Source: Salvator merianae (taxonomy: Eukaryota; Chordata; Lepidosauria; Squamata; Teiidae). Taken from it: a stretch of 64,000 nucleotides of DNA. Positions 35,551 through 46,570 of the stretch are shown one piece after another. Positions within the stretch are counted from its first letter, which is position 1; each line of letters opens with the position of its first letter. The DNA is taken from assembly GCA_003586115.2 (NCBI GenBank), contig QVOM02000112.1, forward strand, positions 44,703,487 to 44,767,486. Reading direction: 5' to 3'. The position numbers and the translations under genes were made by a program. Under the pieces are notes generated by a model. That model did no database searches. It was not told the DNA's origin and saw nothing but the letters and a program-made list of their open reading frames with translations.

Positions 35551-36178
35551 TGGGACATGGACTTTCAAGATCATTTGAGTGACCTAGCCAGACATCCAAT
35601 CATAAAAGAAAATGCAAAGTTTCTTATCCCAGCAAGATATCTACAAAAATTGCACATTCCTAAACAAAGGAAGGCATCCACCTTGGTGAGATTCAATGTA
35701 CTGTCCTTGGCTCTCTTCCAGGGCAGATTCGAAGGTGTTTCCTATCTAGAAGGAATCAACCATGTGGACTGAATCAGATAGAAAATGTTGCTCTTACTAT
35801 ATTATGTTGCCACTTTTATGAGGAGGCACATGCAACTTTTATCATCCCTATCCTGTCCCAAATTCTAGACAAAGGAGAAGAGCATTGCCTGAAATATTTA
35901 TTAGAAGATTACCAATTTCAGAACACATTAAATGTAGCCAAGTATTTTTGCAATAGTAAACAAATTAAGAACAAAAGAAACTGCAACTAACAGCCAGGTT
36001 TTTAGATAAATTAGATAATGCTGACAAATCATACATAGTTTAATTTTATTCCTACATTTCACAGTCATATTTTTGTTATCTTGTACATTATTTTTATATG
36101 TTGATTTTAAATATGTGAAGAAACTTTTATGTACTTTGATTCTGGTCATTGACCGTACAAATAAATTCATTCATTCAT
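35551..36178 (+). pseudogene. I-superfamily LINE 3' end, probably Vingi-like
   Basis: A plus-strand frame gives RFNVLSLALFQGRFEGVSYLE then, across frameshifts, HVD, YIMLPLL, FYEEAHATFIIPILSQIL, LLEDY and NVAKYF. This follows the pattern 'RFN.LP.A...GRF..VPY..R.CPC....E...H.L..C..Y...R......L....' ending in '..VAKFC' at the C-terminus of Vingi-type non-LTR elements. The non-coding end GATTCTGGTCATTGACCGTA followed by AAATAAATTCATTCATTC fits such an element. The cysteines of the zinc motif are not preserved. Family naming is tentative; a LINE C-terminus is more secure than the clade. Confidence 0.5.
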
Positions 36179-38237
36179 GTGAAGCACTGAGAAGAAGTGA
36201 CTTTGCCAACACATCTCCATGGGTGGTGGTGGTAGATGCCTCACAGTGTTCACATCACCCCATTTCTGGGCACAATCTCTTTGGAGGGACTATTTTTTCA
36301 GGGTGCAATTTTGTGCCCTGAACAGGGGCACTCCTGGCTGCCACTGGAAATGATGTATCCATGCTTACAAATGGAGATGCAGAAGTGCCTTTTCTAGAGG
36401 GCAATCGTGGTGCCTCCCCTGTGTGGCCACAATGGAGCCATCTCACTGGCTAAGTGGGGATCCAGCCCCTTCGTCTGATTTAATCACTGCCACCCAGACA
36501 TAAATGCTCCAATTTAGGAATTTTCTTATATTTACCATGGCAGCACTGTAAGAACAGCTATGGATCAGAAAAGATTTTGCTATGGATGTGCAGAAAGAAT
36601 TTAAAAGGGAAAAACAGAACTTACATGTGTGTCATCAAATGCAAACTAATTTAAAATATATAGCTTGAAGTAAGAATATGCAGCAAAATCAGGGAAGAGG
36701 AGGAGGAGGGGAGACAGGAAGAGGGAGAGGAATAGCATCAGCTTTAACTATAGAGGTGCATCAGTCACCTCTAAAGAAAATATCTAAAGATTTACCAGGG
36801 AAAACTCACCCCACCAACAGAAGGGCCTTAGGGTGTTTTATTCTTTTGTTTTGTTCCTCTAAGGACCTTTATAGTGTTACTGAGATCATTAGTGTCTCGC
36901 TAGAAATTTAGGACTAAGATTAATATACATAGACAATATCTTAATAAGTTCAGTCTGTTCAGCATTTGCTCTATACCTTGGGGCTTAGTTTGCATTTGGA
37001 GAGCTAAAGCAGCAAGCATGGATGGGAGTAATTGGAAGATGCATCGATTAATTCTTTAATCACAGATTTAAAATTATGGCTTTTGTACTGGAGTTTAATT
37101 GGAACTATCCCTTGTGACATGAAGCTCAAGTGCTGAACAATGTGCAACACACTTGCATTACGATCAAAAAGTGTATGAATTGCTAGATTTGAGACCTGGT
37201 TCTTATGTTAACAGACCTAGAAAAAGAAATGGACAATGGTTTAAATTGCAGCAAATGATTGTGTCTAAAAGCAATTTGCCCTACTTAAGCAGAAGCTGCC
37301 ATTTTTGCAGATTACATCCAAGAATGTTTACTGATATGAAGACATGGTAGCATAACTGATGCTATGTTCCCCAGTAAATTTAGCAAATTATTGGTGAAAG
37401 ATTTTAGATGAGGTAGCACATGACTTTGCAAATGCATGGTCTCTAAAGGACTATTTGATTGTTTTTAGAAGCCAACAATAGTGGTTTTTATCGGTGCCAG
37501 GCTACAAAGTTCCATGGCAGCCATCACCTTCTTTTATCTAAATGTTTCTAGTGCTGGGAATAGGGAATTTGCATTTTACCTGTAATGCAAAACCAGATAC
37601 AGGAGATTTGATTCTTCCATACATCATTCCTGATTACAGAAATACTTTCTGTGTCCTAGACTGCCTCCACATGGAGGCAGCAGAAGGGACCATGTGAGTC
37701 AGACTACTTGTTCTGATCAAGGTAGTGACAAGGTCACCATCGATGTGTCTGTCACTGACCACCTTTGCAAACTGTGAAGTTTGGGAATGGAAGTTCCCCA
37801 GCTTCAAAGTTTTATCTTAGAACAATTAACACATAATAAATGGTATCAGCAGTGGAGCATTTTGTACATGTTCTTTAATGGACCCAAGTGGATGACAACT
37901 GAGGCAAGTCACTCCTGCTGCCACCATCCATCCATCCAATAGTAGTGTCACAATTGCCTGAAGGGCACTAGCACCTTGCAGAGTGGGTTGTCCCACTGTC
38001 CAAAAAGGCACCTGGAAGGGTGGTTTCTGCCCTTGGACGGAGTTAAGACTTTTTTGCACATGCCTAATATGCACTGTGCATATCCTATCTTCCTGTTGTT
38101 CTGCTTTACACTGATTGAGTAGATATACTCCTGTAGATATAACATAGATAGTTCCTAATTCTTGAATAGCAGTGGGACTTGTTAATCTGAATTGACATAA
38201 ACAATGTTTACCTACCTTTCTATTAATACCAAGACAT
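36179..38237. other. Non-coding stretch, nothing firmly recognised
   Basis: The part at 36220-36470 is GC-richer and may be a decayed TIR element. The rest is AT-rich. No coding frame, RNA gene or assigned repeat. Confidence 0.45.
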
Positions 38238-38760
38238 TATGACCCTTTCTGCACTTACTGTATCTATTGCAGGTCAGGGTGGAATGACCTGGTTCTGGAT
38301 AGACAACCTGTTCCACCCTGGAACAGACTACTGGAGTGCCACACTAATTCCATCTCATTGTGGAGGCTCGGGTCCTTTCCACACTGAAATTTATTCCAGG
38401 ATATGTCCCAAAATAGGGGCCTGCCATCTGCACGCTCACTCTGGATTGCCACTGCAGAGTCCAAACTGGCATCTGGAGCAGGCTCAGGCATTGCAGGGGG
38501 AGGCAGATGCTGCAAATGACTATGCAGCTGCAGTCATCCCACACACCCTCACCCCACAGCATCCAGAAGAGTTGAAGACACCATTCTCACACTGTTTCTC
38601 AGGTCACCAAAATGCCTGGGGACAACCTTTAAGTTATCCACAGCAGGAATAGCCCAGAGAGGGCTCAGACACCTTCCAAACTGTAGCAGATGTTTCATGT
38701 ACAAATGTGGCATTCCTGCAATTTGCATGGAATGTCCCACAATGTAAGTTTGAAAAGGCC
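38238..38760. mobile_element. Composite of family A and foldback-type TIR elements
   Basis: The left end ACCCTTTCTGCACTTACTGT and the right end AAGTTTGAAAAGGCCCTAT are inverted-repeat-like. From about 38370, CTTTCCACACTGAAATTTATTCC then CCCAAAATAGGGGCCTGCC matches the arm of the foldback elements at 52302 and 40464, suggesting one element inside another. The large open frame 38239-38652 has no protein family features. Confidence 0.45.
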
Positions 38761-39029
38761 CTATATGTGGATACTACAATTCCTAAAAATACATTCAACA
38801 ACAGAATAGACACATATAATAGTTTGATGACTAAATATTCAAAAGCTTACAATAAAACCAGCTATTTCAAGTGATAGGGTAACATAGTTCTTGCTATCAA
38901 CATAATATTTAGGTAAGGAAGGAGAGACATTACCATGTCTTCCCAAAAAGAACAAAGTTTTATGGCAAAATAGGCACTTGGAAAACTTTACCATGTGGGC
39001 TTACTTTGATCAACTCGATGTACTCTGGT

Positions 39030-39950
39030 TCAGTTAGGGTTTGTTTGCACATTATAGCCATCTATGGTGTGGGAATGTTTACACTAATGAGCAAGCAGAT
39101 ACACATGGGTAAGTGTGTCCTCACAGACCCACCACCACAGTATTGGGAAGAGTCCACAGCCACTCCCAGATGCTACTAACTGTGGACACTTAAAACACTG
39201 TCCAGAGCTTTACCAGGAGCAAATAGATTGTTCGTGGTCAGCAGTGTCCACACTCTCTTCAAGGTGTGAATGCTGTGAGTGGGCAAGGTGATTGCAGATG
39301 CAGATGTGGCTGCAGATAGAGATGCAGATGCAACTGTGACTGTGACTGTGGCTGCAGCTATGCAGTTGCACATCACATCCCAATCACCATGGAAATATCC
39401 AACCACATGCCAGATATTGCTACATCACCTGTCATGGCAGTCAGCTCTGTATTCACACTTTGAGTACCTGGTAGCAGTAACAGTGCAGTTCTAACACTCA
39501 CTGTGCACATGGCCCCGGTGCTGCTGTGTCTTTTCCAGCCTAAAATGACATTGTTATCTTACTGGGCCACCAGCACTCAAAAGTGCAAATGGTCTGTCCA
39601 GGGCAGGACCAATAGCCATGACAATGATCAGGGTAATGTTTGGCTGTTGCCATAGCTATCAGGACAGTCACAGCATTTGCCACGTACTGGACCAGCAGTG
39701 CACAAAGCGTGAATGGCTAGTCAGATCCCCACTGCAAAATCTAAACCAGCATCTGGTGCATGGTCAGATGTTGCCATGGTGATCCACCAGCAGTAATGAC
39801 TGCACAGTTGCAATGCAGCTACACCTCCTCACCGTGCAACACCTGGAAGAGTGTGTGGATTGCCATCCCAGGAGCAATCCAGCTGCTGCTGGTCAGCATG
39901 TACTGCTTGGGCATTTTCAAACTTGCCATGTTAGAACAAGATAACATGTA
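39030..39950. mobile_element. Decayed family B-type TIR elements
   Basis: GGGTTTGTTTGCACATTATAG at the left resembles the family B end, and the interior repeats CAGCTGCTGG, GGAGCAA and AGTCCACAC phrases. Two or more pieces appear joined (breaks near 39520 and 39700). An imperfect hexamer run of GCAGAT and GTGACT units at about 39293-39357 produces a low-complexity Thr-Val-Thr-Val or Ala-Thr reading that is not a gene. Confidence 0.35.
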
Positions 39951-40463
39951 GGACTGGACATCCTTTGAAGCTATGGCATGTTGAAATTCCACACAGCTGC
40001 TGTATTCTCTACTACCCATTTTTTTTTTTTTCCCTTTCGTTTTTTAGTAGTTAGGCAGCTATGGTTAAAATAGTTAACAATATGCATTCTATTTCCTTTT
40101 ATTCTTATTTCCATTTTTCTTAAGTGCCTTGCCTGCATGCTAGCAAAATTAAAGTAGAAATTATAAAAAAAAGTTTATCAGGTTGCAGTTTGTGGGTTTC
40201 CTTCATGTTAGAAAGATAAGGACTCTGACAGTGCATTTTGCTTGTTGATCGCTATATAGAACCATTCCTTAAAGGGACAGTGTCTCTTTAATAAATGTCT
40301 CCATAGAACAGTACATGTGTTGCAGCTATATACTTGGCTTTATCAAAAAGAGGAAAGTGATTGTCCATGGTGATGACTTCCTCTCTCTTTATATTGCCAT
40401 CACCAAATTGTTGTTTTCTTAATTTTCTTTCATTAGGTTTTCTTAGCCCAATGTGTTTGAATA
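39951..40463. other. AT-rich non-coding stretch
   Basis: T run at about 40020-40033. No feature supported. Confidence 0.5.
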
Positions 40464-40587
40464 AAGGCCCTTTGTCCAGATTATATCCCAGAATAGGGGT
40501 ATGCCATCTGCATGCTGGTACCATAGTCTGCACTAATATGTGGATGGCAGGCTCCTTTCAAGGATATAATCTGGAATAAGGCTCAGT
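40464..40587. mobile_element. Foldback MITE, short copy
   Basis: AAGGCCCTTTGTCCAGATTA followed by TATCCCAGAATAGGGG is mirrored by ATATAATCTGGAATAAGGC, with central CATGCTGG..CCATAGTCTGC and ATGTGGATGGCAG blocks. It matches the longer foldback element at 52302-52485; the outermost right arm is eroded. Confidence 0.55.
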
Positions 40588-40680
40588 GAAGAAAGAACAA
40601 AAGAAAGAGTGAAAGAGACTGGTGAAATAGCTAAATTATCTCCCTCTTCCACTCAGGCAGATTTTGTCTGACACTTTATC

Positions 40681-40834
40681 TAAGGCTACATCCAGACATT
40701 GCTTGCTTGTTCCTCTGTTTTTGGATATTCTGGAATAAAACACTTCCAGGAGTGCTTTATTCAAGAATATCCATGCTTTATTCCAGAGTATCCAAAAATA
40801 GCAGAATAAGTAAGCAACGTCTGGATGCACCTTA
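40681..40834. mobile_element. Palindromic MITE, 'GCATCCAGACA' family, copy 3 (best preserved)
   Basis: TAAGGCTACATCCAGACATT at the left is mirrored by AACGTCTGGATGCACCTTA at the right. The inner TTTTTGGATATTCTGGAATAAA is mirrored by TTTATTCCAGAGTATCC. A 154-bp foldback without a gene. Copies 1 and 2 are at 3368-3505 and 7622-7722. Confidence 0.75.
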
Positions 40835-42052
40835 AGTCATCAGGAAGTTGCCTTACTGATGCAATCTTTGTTTACTCTAACTCTTGCCGGCCACTGTCAT
40901 GGCAAGCATCAGGTATGGTTAATGGCGTTCACACTCATGAATGGAAAGTGCAAACAGGCCCATTGCCTCATACATATAGACAACATGTCACTAGAAAATA
41001 TTAGGAGTGCTTCAGGGAGTGAATGTAGATGGGTCCACAGTGAATGACTATACATTCTCATGGCACAGACCCAGCAGATGTGGAATGAATGACTGTAACT
41101 AGTGCCTCTACTCCCACTGACCTAAGCGACCATTTGGGGCAAATAAAAAGTTACTTGAATTGTGTCTCCAATGAGTTCTTTATTGACAAAACTGCTAAGT
41201 TGCAAATCTGTGTTCTGAGGTCTTTCAGCTCTATCTGAATGCTGAATGTTGGTATACACCAAGCAGACCTGTCTTAAGCCATATTGAGTGATCTGGCCCA
41301 GAAATGGAGTGGTGTCTGGCAAAGTGGACCAAGGGCTGTACTCATCGCAGCAGCTCAGTGTGGCCCAAATTCAAGCCTCTCAGATTGCTGATCAGAGCTG
41401 TTTCTAGGATCCCAGTGAACGAACACCAGTTTCTGCTTGCCAGGTACACTGAACCAGCTGCTTGCTGCCTTTGATACACATGCAGCTAGTCTGGTCCACC
41501 ACCAGGGAATGTGTGGCAGACTGTTTAAATGAGGACTCCTCTTGGTTTCATGCTGTAGGTCATTCCAAGGCCTAGTTCCATACAAACAGGCCGGTACTTA
41601 GAAGCATGGCCTCCTGTTTGACTGGTTTGTCATGTGGACACCATGTTCCCCAAGTCCTGCATGTATAGGCCAGCCCCAATACAGATGCAACCTTCAGATC
41701 TCGGACTTCTGTAGACTAAGTTTCTATAATGCTCTGCAGCCTCCTAACATGACTTCAGGTGAATTTTACATCATTCTGCTCTCACTGACAAGCATTATGG
41801 AGAATGTCTACTTTTTCATAGACAACTGTATCTGTTATTTCTAAGTATATTGATGTCAAAACAGACGAATTTACTGTATGCATCATTTCTCTGACAGAAA
41901 GAGGAAAAAACTCATGATTGTCAAACTCCTTCCACCTTTTCAATGATGCTCTGTATAAATTATTTCATATATAAGTCAGGATTGTGGGGTTGAAGAGGTA
42001 AGGCAATAATATGATTAGAAACCCTTGACTTTAACACAACACCTTTGAACTA
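40835..42052. other. Non-coding stretch, nothing recognised
   Basis: No coding frame, RNA gene or repeat family could be supported. Confidence 0.45.
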
Positions 42053-42495
42053 GGGGCTTTTCTGCATTGCCTTGATGCGATCTGAACCAGGGAGTCTAGA
42101 CCAGCGAGGCCCACTGGTTTTACCATGGCAAGGCATCGTCTTGAACAGCACAGTCCACACTATAGCACTATTCCAGACCTAGACCTGCACCCAGCCATGA
42201 AGCTCACTTGAGTTTCAGGGTTGGCCTTTCAGAGTTTTGAAGGGCTGGGAATGAAAGTTCCTAGCCTCAGAGAATCTCAGTGAACCCATTTCAGCAGCAA
42301 GCTTTGGTGTGCCATTTAAACGGGTCCTTAGTAGTTCTGAACATGGAGGCTTTCTGCATGCCTTCATGTTCTGGACCAGGGCCTGCTGGTATGCTGGTAG
42401 ATCTCTATATTGAGATCTATCAGTAATTCAGATCATACTAGTGCTGGGTGGAGCCTCCTGTATTCCGCACTAACGTGCAGAATGGAAGCCCTTAG
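42053..42495. mobile_element. Family A TIR element
   Basis: Left end GGGGCTTTTCTGCATTGCC; the right side has ACGTGCAGAATGGAAGCCC, an eroded mirror. Interior phrases CCAGACC, TGAAGCTCACTTGAG, AAAGTTCCTAGCCTCAG, CCATTTCAGCAGC, TTCTGGACCAGGGCCTGC and CACTAACGTGCAG are shared with copies at 21715, 29740, 50040, 53740, 56148 and 62733. Non-coding. Confidence 0.6.
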
Positions 42496-42614
42496 TGCAC
42501 TTGTTGATAAGGAACCAGCAAGTGCCAAAAGGTTCTAGGACTCTATCAGCTGCTCACCAGGACCTTATTCAGATCAGTGCTTTCAGATGCATCATTGTCC
42601 TATGTTCTGATTTT

Positions 42615-43359
42615 GGGCCTGTTCGCACTTGTAACTAGCAAGCATCAAGGATGCTTTCTAGACAAGTGGTTTCGCACCACAGGAGGGCCGTAGCGACCGG
42701 CAGCAGACTTGCTCCGCTGCCGATCGTTACTAGCACCTGGACAAGTAAAAAGCTGTCCGAATCCTCACCTGAAGCCCAAAGTGAGCTTCAGGTGAGGATT
42801 CGTTCGCACCTACCTCTTGTCGTCGTCGTCCGCCATCTTCTGGGCGATCAGCCCGCCCATCATGCATTGTGTGATCATGTGATCACGCAATGCATGATGG
42901 GCAATGGTGTCCACATCTTCGTGTGGGCCCAAATGGGCCCGTTCGAGGCCTCAATCGAGCCCACGCCGCCACTATCGGGCCAGGGACGCTGGACGAGGCT
43001 GCGCTGCGCCCCGTCCGGCATTCTGGTGCCCAATCGTGGGCGCGAATGGTGGTCACCGCGGCAGCAGCCTACAAAGCGGCAGGCTGCTGCCAAGGTGACT
43101 GGGAACCCCGCGCAGCGCGCCGTGATGACGTCATCACTGCGCGGGCCTCCCAGTCGCCATGGCAGCAGCCTGATGCTTGCTGGCCGCAGGTGTGGCGAGC
43201 ATCGGGAAGGATAATGGTGTTCGCACTGGCGAACGCCATTATCCAGCTTGGGGTCTGTTTTCAGGCCCCATAGTGCAGACGGTGTCTGCATGATGGGGTC
43301 TGTTCCACGCTAGAATGGGCTAATTAGCCCATTCTAGCGTGGAAAGTGTGAACAGGCCC
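42615..43359. mobile_element. Family B TIR element built of serial hairpins, CpG-rich
   Basis: The 16-bp ends GGGCCTGTTCGCACTT (42615-42630) and AAGTGTGAACAGGCCC (43344-43359) are inverted repeats with one mismatch. Inside are at least six hairpins: 18-bp perfect arms at 42758-42775/42785-42802; 23-bp arms at 42855-42877/42880-42902; 24-bp arms at 43080-43103/43149-43172 enclosing a perfect 16-bp palindrome (43122-43137) with TGACGTCA; 15-bp arms at 43210-43224/43229-43243; 15-bp arms at 43266-43280/43284-43298; and a perfect 38-bp palindrome at 43305-43342. G+C and CpG are far above background. Overlapping frames up to 187 codons are by-products of the base composition. No clean target duplication is seen. 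Confidence 0.8.
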
Positions 43360-44850
43360 TTTGATTCATTTGGCAGCATCTGAAAGTCCTCTGGACTAAC
43401 TGCCAGGGACTAGAAGCTGATTGGTTGTCCACCACCTTTCCCCTTCTTGACAGTGGTTGCAACTGTGTGCTAGGCTGTTATCTTTTGGCTTCTGTGCCAA
43501 TAGATGAGCCATCATGGCTCATGGTAGCCATGAGTCAAATTTCACAGTAGTTTAATTGGTCTTAACTTTAAGCTGCCCTGTCATTGTTCCAGGGTCTTGA
43601 GAGGCTAAGCACTTGTCTACCTGCCTCCAAATGCCCAGAAGAGGGTCTATAATGGCTGTGTGGATAAAGCCTGACCTACTGCATAAAATGAGGCCGACTT
43701 CCCAGTAAATAAACAAAGCTAAAATACATTAAAAAAAAAAAAAGTACATTAATCTGTGTTTTCAAGACAACTATTTCTTAAAAGGGACATACTCTTGGAA
43801 ATTTTCCAGATACAGATCACTGCAAATAATTGTGTTAGTAAAATGCATTTGGTTTAGGAGGTGTCATTGCATTGCTTTAATACCCACATTTCTTCTTCTT
43901 CCCTTTAAATTGGAGCATTGACTGGCCCCTCTTAATCTCTTCCTAAGATGCAGCACGAAGAGCCTGACAAAGAACAGCCATCTCATCTACTTTGCTTTGT
44001 ATTGTAAATTGACCTGGGGCGGGCGGTGGAAGATGCTGCTGTCGCAAGTGCTGCTGCTTCAGTATCAAACCAAGAACCTGTTAAAGGTTTAAGTGAAATC
44101 AAGGAAGTAGCAAAAATAGAGATAGGAGGACCAGGATTTCTCCATGTACTGAACGCTGAGATCCACTGAAGATGTTCTGCCCTCTCAATTCTCTCACACC
44201 AAACAGATTCTGCTTCAAAAGCTTATCTTTAGAGACGCTGAAGGAAAGTGAAACTGTAGCAGGAATTTGTATTAACCTTCCCAATTATAATCAGATTTTA
44301 AACAGAGATATATACAAATTTGCAACTCCAAATTACATGGCAATTTTGTGGTAATGATCACATTACATTATGTAATTTTGATGATGATAAATGTTGCTGA
44401 TCTCCATTAGCTATCACATCACCTGCTATCTTTCAGAACAACCACAGCAGGGCCTTTTTTTTTTCCCCTGGAGGACTGCACAGGATGAAAAGAAAACTGA
44501 AGGAAATAAAATCTCAGTATAAACACATTATGTGAATGGAAAAGATGGTTTCTGGTTTTAAATACTCCCTACAGTTCTTGCCCCAATATTGCTTTTTTAT
44601 GCAGTTTATTATAATAGCAAAGCCAAAATAAAATCTGAATTATTGGTGCAATACCTTTAGTCATTGCTGTCAAAGAATGAAGGAGGTGGTCAACCTTTTA
44701 AGAGCAATAATGCTTTGTGCATTGTTTTACATCATCTGTGTTTACTTCCCAAGTAGTACAGCAGTGTCAGAACATCCTTTGTTCAAACAAATGTGGTTGG
44801 AAAATATCAGTGGATTTATAGTCAGAAATATCAGTGCCTGATTTAGGTGT
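43360..44850. other. Non-coding stretch
   Basis: A run near 43732-43743. No supported gene. Ends at an (ATTT)n run that begins the next retroposon. Confidence 0.5.
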
Positions 44851-45280
44851 TATTTATTTATTTATTTATTTAACAATTTAGAAAAGGTTCCACAGTGGGT
44901 CATAATGATAAAAAGGTAAAATATATACAATATTTTTTAAGCACACTTAAGATATAAATTTCCCTCCCTCCCTCCGTCCCTCCCTGACAGGACAATACCC
45001 AGAGGAAATTAAACATCAAAGGCCTAAATGAAGAGGTATCTTTTAACCAGACTCTGAAAGCCATATAATGTAGACATCTGGCAAACCTCCAGAGGGAGGC
45101 TGTTTCATAATCTGTGGGCCAACACAGAAAAGGCCCTCTTGCACATCCCTATCCCTCTGAGAGAGGAGGAACTGCAAGAAGGTCCTCTTCTTCAGATCTC
45201 AATACTTGGACAGGCCTATATGGGAAGAGGTGCTCCTTCAGATAACCAGGGCCCAAACAAGAATTGGTAAGCCTGCTGTC
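44851..45280 (-). repeat. Squamate LINE/SINE-like retroposon, minus strand
   Basis: It begins with (TTAT)n, the reverse of an (AATA)n tail, followed by CACAGTGGGTCAT. The body has TTTAACCAGACTCTGAAAGC, TCCAGAGGGAGGCTGTTTCA, CACAGAAAAGGCCCTCTTGC and GAGGTGCTCCTTCAGATAACCAGGGCCCAAAC in broken form. These match a very common squamate repeat pattern. It carries a (TCCC)n patch at about 44962-44984. The exact family name is uncertain. Confidence 0.5.
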
Positions 45281-45478
45281 CTTATATATGCCCTAAATTT
45301 CTATACAACATTTAAAAATTAAATATATTATGTGTTATGTCATGTTAAAATAGTTTTGTTGCCATTTTTTAATAAATAACAATCCCAATTTTTTATATAT
45401 ATATATTGCCAGAATGTGACAGTGTAAAGACTAACCTACTGGTTATTACAGTCTAAGGCTTTATGGAATAGAGCACAC

Positions 45479-45693
45479 TTTGGCTACATTCACATACAGT
45501 AGAAATGTGATTCAAAAGTGACTTAGAGGTGGTAGCATTTGTTAGGTAGTGTTGCCATTCCACCGCTAATTCTCATTAAAGGACAGAAAAGCAATGGCAA
45601 AAGTGTATTTTCTAGCCTCTAATGCCATGTGCTACCACCTCTAAGTGACTTTTGAATCACTTTTTTTTTTATTGTTCGTGGATGCAGCCTAAA
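45479..45693. mobile_element. Palindromic MITE, 215 bp
   Basis: The left arm TTTGGCTACATTCACATACA..GTGATTCAAAAGTGACTTAG then AGGTGGTAGCA is mirrored by TGCTACCACCTCTAAGTGAC, TTTTGAATCAC, a T run and GTGGATGCAGCCTAAA. The inner 29 bp of the arms differ at one site. The outer end, GGCTGCATYCAC, resembles that of the 'GCATCCAGACA' family, suggesting a related transposase. Non-coding. Confidence 0.7.
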
Positions 45694-46204
45694 TCAGAGT
45701 TATAGCCTACAAAATTAGTCCTAATGGTACCACACAATGCATATTTTACTTTTGATGCAACAGATTACTACTATTGCCCTTGGAAATGTTTTTCTTTTAA
45801 AAGCAACACTAAATTGTTTATTATTCTAATACCTAGAGCAAAGCTATTGCAAGACATCCCAGTTTTTAACTTGACAAGTGAAACATGTAGGCTGCTTCTG
45901 TTTTCTGTGATGGGAGCCATTTGCATGACAGCTGCCAGTCCTCCTGACCTAACTGCACAGGCCAGAAATGAAACTTCCCCAGCTTTTTTGTGAGTGTGTG
46001 GCATGCCACAGGCACAGCTGATTTCCTGAGCAATTTCAGGATTGGGACAATTCAATATATTTTAATAGTAGCAAAGAAAGTGGAGTTTCTGAGGGATCAA
46101 CGGTGAGTTCTGCATTTATATTCTCCGCAGCAACAGAAACAGCATCTAACCCTTTTATGCTTTATAAAAGAAAAGCCAGTTGGACATTCTGGTAGGTTAA
46201 AACC
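45694..46204. other. Non-coding stretch
   Basis: No features supported. Confidence 0.45.
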
Positions 46205-46500
46205 ATTCTTCACGACTTATGTAATTGACTGTGTGGAAGCTGACACAATGGCTTCTGGACTGCGCCAGCTGTCCCTAGGGAGCAGGCTAAGAGGAGGCCA
46301 TTTTAAAGCAGTCTCTCAAACCTTCACAGGAGTAAGCTGGATCAGACCACTGGTAGATTAAACGAGTCTACTAATGAACCTGAATAAAGCCTCCCTACTC
46401 AGAATCATGCTCCTGTCTGATGCTGACAGAGCAAACCAACAGAGGACATGGCCTCACAGATTTGCATTAATGTGCGCATCAAAGGTCTATTCTGCATATA
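46205..46500. mobile_element. Family A-like fragment
   Basis: Phrases CACTGGTAGATTAAACGAGT, CCTGAATAAAGCCTCCCTACTCAG and CATTAATGTGCGCATCAAAGG resemble family A interiors and its right part. Neither end is preserved. Confidence 0.3.
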
Positions 46501-46570
46501 TTTGGTACTTCTGAATAAGGAACTCCATAGTCTAAATTGTCTGCATGGGACTCGTGATAATTCGGATCAT

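Noticed and set aside
39279..39494. 71-codon frame with Ala-Asp and Thr-Val repeats
   Set aside because: Encoded by an imperfect hexamer run in a decayed TIR element.
42651..43291. Overlapping open frames of 127-187 codons on both strands
   Set aside because: They lie inside a GC-rich hairpin element; similar openness in several frames on both strands reflects low stop frequency, and no domain is visible.
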